Positions 62,095-64,000 of a stretch of DNA of 64,000 bases are shown here, piece after piece. Position 1 is the first letter of the stretch, and each line of letters starts with the position of its first letter. This DNA is from Flavobacterium aquariorum. Lineage in GTDB: Bacteria > Bacteroidota > Bacteroidia > Flavobacteriales > Flavobacteriaceae. The notes beneath the pieces were generated by a model. The model was given only the letters and a program-made list of their open reading frames with translations. It was not told where the DNA came from and made no database searches. The stretch lies in assembly GCF_003254745.1 (NCBI RefSeq), contig NZ_QKXH01000006.1:186001-250000 (forward strand), given 5' to 3'. Made by a program: the position numbers and the translations under genes.

Positions 62095-63014
62095 CTTGAT
62101 TCGTTTTTAACAATTTTGACTTTTATTGTATCTCCAACTCCATAATTACCCGTTAGCAGTATTTTATCTTTACTTGATAAATTCGGAGAAAGTATTCCTA
62201 CTTTGTCTTCGGTTTCAATTCCTTTTTTTACAGGGATTTTTATAGCAGTGTTGTTGTTAATCATCTTCATTATCCAGAAATTGGTTTGAGTTTCATCACT
62301 CAAAACAGCTGCTTTAGGTACTGAAATACTTTTAGAATCAGACGCTTTATTTACCCGAACTTTTACAATTAAATTCTCTGGAATATCTTGTTTACCATTT
62401 ATTTTCAAAATCACATTTTGGGTTTGCGAAGTGGCATCAACTGTAGGAGAAAATTTTTGCACTGTCGCCATTCTTGTAGAATCATCAGGTAAAACAACAC
62501 TTAACTGCTGACCAACCGAAATGTATTTTTTTAACTCAAAAGGCAAACTCAAAACAATTGCAAAACTTTTAGAATCATTTATAGTCACTAAAGCATCACC
62601 ATCCTGCACATAATCGCCTTGCTGCACATTGACCATCGTCACAATTCCACTGGTGTTCGAAAGTACTTTAATTGCTCCGCCAAAGCCCAAAGTTGGATCT
62701 ATTTTATTAATGGAATTCCCTAGCACTTTGGCCTCACGTGATTTTATCGAAAATAATTCCTGACCATTGGCTACAAAATCATTGGTTGCCACATTTACAG
62801 AATTCAAATAGCCCGTTGTATTGGCTTTAATGACATTTTTCACCAAATAAGTAGCCGTTGCATTTAGGTCGATATAACTTTGCAGATCTGTGGTATCAAT
62901 TGAGGTTAAAGTTACAGGAACGCGAACATCTGTTGGCGTTTCGACGGATGGATTATCTTTACAGGAAATAAAAAAAACTGTAATTAGCAGACAGATAGAA
63001 AATGTTTTTTTCAT
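62091..63014 (-). CDS. RND periplasmic adaptor, lipoprotein
   Basis: 307 residues from the ATG at 63014 (MKKTFSICLLITVFFISCKD); an ATG 12 bases upstream (63026) gives four more residues. The lipobox VFFISCKD anchors it at Cys. NTTGYLNSVNVATNDFV and NTSGIVTMVNVQQGDYVQDG form the lipoyl-like barrel-sandwich; the C-terminus is the beta-barrel. It links the RND pump to the TolC-like protein. It overlaps the pump gene by four bases and is followed on the other side by the TolC-like gene. Confidence 0.85.
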   Translation of the reverse strand: MKKTFSICLLITVFFISCKDNPSVETPTDVRVPVTLTSIDTTDLQSYIDLNATATYLVKNVIKANTTGYLNSVNVATNDFVANGQELFSIKSREAKVLGNSINKIDPTLGFGGAIKVLSNTSGIVTMVNVQQGDYVQDGDALVTINDSKSFAIVLSLPFELKKYISVGQQLSVVLPDDSTRMATVQKFSPTVDATSQTQNVILKINGKQDIPENLIVKVRVNKASDSKSISVPKAAVLSDETQTNFWIMKMINNNTAIKIPVKKGIETEDKVGILSPNLSSKDKILLTGNYGVGDTIKVKIVKNESR

Positions 63015-63018
63015 TATG

Positions 63019-64000
63019 TTAGTCATTAGAAATCCAATAATTGATTTCGTTAATAAGCAGCAGTTTGTTGATTCTGTTTTGGGAAACTAAATTATTGAGC
63101 GTTATAACATTTCCAATTGCAATAACAAAATCGGTGATTTGGGCATCACCGGACAGCAATAATTTCTTGTCCGCTTCTATAAGTGCATCGGTTATTTGAA
63201 GTTGAGATTGCAATTGGTTTCCGGTATCCACCGTTTGCTTCAATTTCTGATTAAGCATCAGCAATTGTTGTTGGTATTGCTTATTGAAATGGCTTTTATA
63301 AGCCAAATTAGTGGCTATGGCCTGTTCGTTTTTTTGATGTTGCAATGATCTTTGATTTCCATCATAAATGGGAATTGACAAACTTAATCCAACACTAAAA
63401 CCAAAATTTTTATATGGCTGATACTCAAAACTGGATAAATAACCCGCGTCGCCAAGCAAGGCCAATGTTGGCCTATATACGTTATCAATTAGCTTACTTT
63501 GATTGACAATTTTCAGACTATCAACTTCAAATTGCTTGAAGAAAATAGTTCTTTCAGGATTTGAAATCGTTTTTAAGTTAATATCCGGTTTTGTCAAATT
63601 CACAAAAGTGGTATCGGTCTCGCCAGACAAATAATTCAGTATTCCTAAATCATTTTGATATTGTTGCTTGAGTTGCAAAACTTGTAATTCTTGTTGCTTT
63701 ACCGTTGAAAGAAAAATTAAATAATCGGTTTGCTTATAAATAGAATTTTGGGTTAACTTTTTCAGTGTATTAGCACCGTTATTGAGCAGTGTAATCATTT
63801 TTTGATTATAGACTATTTGTTCGGCGCTTCCGTAAGCTGTAATATATTGGTCGATGATTACTTTATTCAAATCTTTGAGAGCGATTCTTTTATTTAAAAT
63901 CAAACTCTCTTTTAAAATTTTGAAGCTTTCCGCCTGTGAGTTTGCAATATTCTTACCAATTATTTTTTGATTAATCCCTACCAAACCAGATACGGATTGT
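63019..64000 (-). CDS. TolC-family outer-membrane protein, C-terminal part (runs off window)
   Basis: The frame is open to the right edge with no start; the listed start at 63984 would be a TTG in the middle of a longer gene (QSVSGLVGINQKIIG reads on upstream). Two long helical repeats are visible (ESFKILKESLILNKRIALKD, LKQKLKQTVDTGNQLQSQLQ) with the conserved EQIVYNQKMITLL-type pattern. It is the outer-membrane channel of the pump encoded by the two genes downstream of it. The N-terminal fifth lies outside the window. Confidence 0.85.
   Translation of the reverse strand, partial: QSVSGLVGINQKIIGKNIANSQAESFKILKESLILNKRIALKDLNKVIIDQYITAYGSAEQIVYNQKMITLLNNGANTLKKLTQNSIYKQTDYLIFLSTVKQQELQVLQLKQQYQNDLGILNYLSGETDTTFVNLTKPDINLKTISNPERTIFFKQFEVDSLKIVNQSKLIDNVYRPTLALLGDAGYLSSFEYQPYKNFGFSVGLSLSIPIYDGNQRSLQHQKNEQAIATNLAYKSHFNKQYQQQLLMLNQKLKQTVDTGNQLQSQLQITDALIEADKKLLLSGDAQITDFVIAIGNVITLNNLVSQNRINKLLLINEINYWISND

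Overview
The window comes from a Bacteroidota genome, most likely Flavobacteriaceae or a close relative. The evidence is low G+C DNA, DUF-type conjugation proteins found only in this phylum, SusC/TonB-style outer-membrane proteins, and promoter elements of the phylum-specific TTTG-N19-TAnnTTTG form (clearest in front of hipBA). Most of the window (about 0.9-52.8 kb) is the backbone of a CTnDOT-like integrative and conjugative element (ICE). No integrase, excisionase, att site or tRNA was recognised, so the element's ends lie outside the window or were not identified.

Layout. 0-0.55 kb: start of a type I restriction subunit (hsdR), leaving the window leftwards, with a decayed HTH gene in front of it. 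0.9-6.7 kb: DUF1896 gene and a giant methylase-helicase. 6.9-24.8 kb: copper/silver resistance cargo, all on the + strand. It holds periplasmic metal-binding proteins (HMA, HMBD and DUF3347 domains), a haem-binding-domain protein, a CusA-type RND pump split by a frameshift, CusC and two CusB adaptors, an AraC regulator with a metal-binding-like N-terminus, a CopA P-type ATPase, a nuclease-like protein, a methyltransferase, and a multicopper oxidase with a barrel-like tail. 24.9-29.5 kb: mobilisation genes mobC, mobB and mobA with a probable oriT. 30.2-45.4 kb: transfer operon traA to traQ, interrupted at 32.5-35.7 kb by a mercury cassette (arsR-merTP-merP-merA) lying beside a decayed second copy of traE-traF. 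46.3-51.8 kb: PRTRC cassette (E, C, F-like, B, ThiF), DUF932 gene and ssb, all on the - strand. 51.8-53.2 kb: a decayed zone with an elaborate inverted repeat, three 24-bp tandem repeats and remnants of radC-like, fic and unknown genes. 53.2-64 kb: hipBA, a small EamA transporter, an outer-membrane beta-barrel receptor, a PAP2 phosphatase, and a tripartite RND pump whose TolC gene leaves the window rightwards.

How the parts fit. The ICE backbone carries two metal-detoxification cargos. For copper, CopA would export Cu(I) from the cytoplasm, the Cus pump would move it across the outer membrane, the multicopper oxidase would oxidise Cu(I), and several secreted HMBD/DUF3347 proteins would buffer periplasmic copper. 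For mercury, MerTP imports Hg(II), MerA reduces it, and an ArsR-type repressor rather than MerR probably controls the operon. MobA/B/C would process and deliver DNA to the Tra type IV secretion channel. Functions are inferred from recognised families; nothing here was tested by database search.
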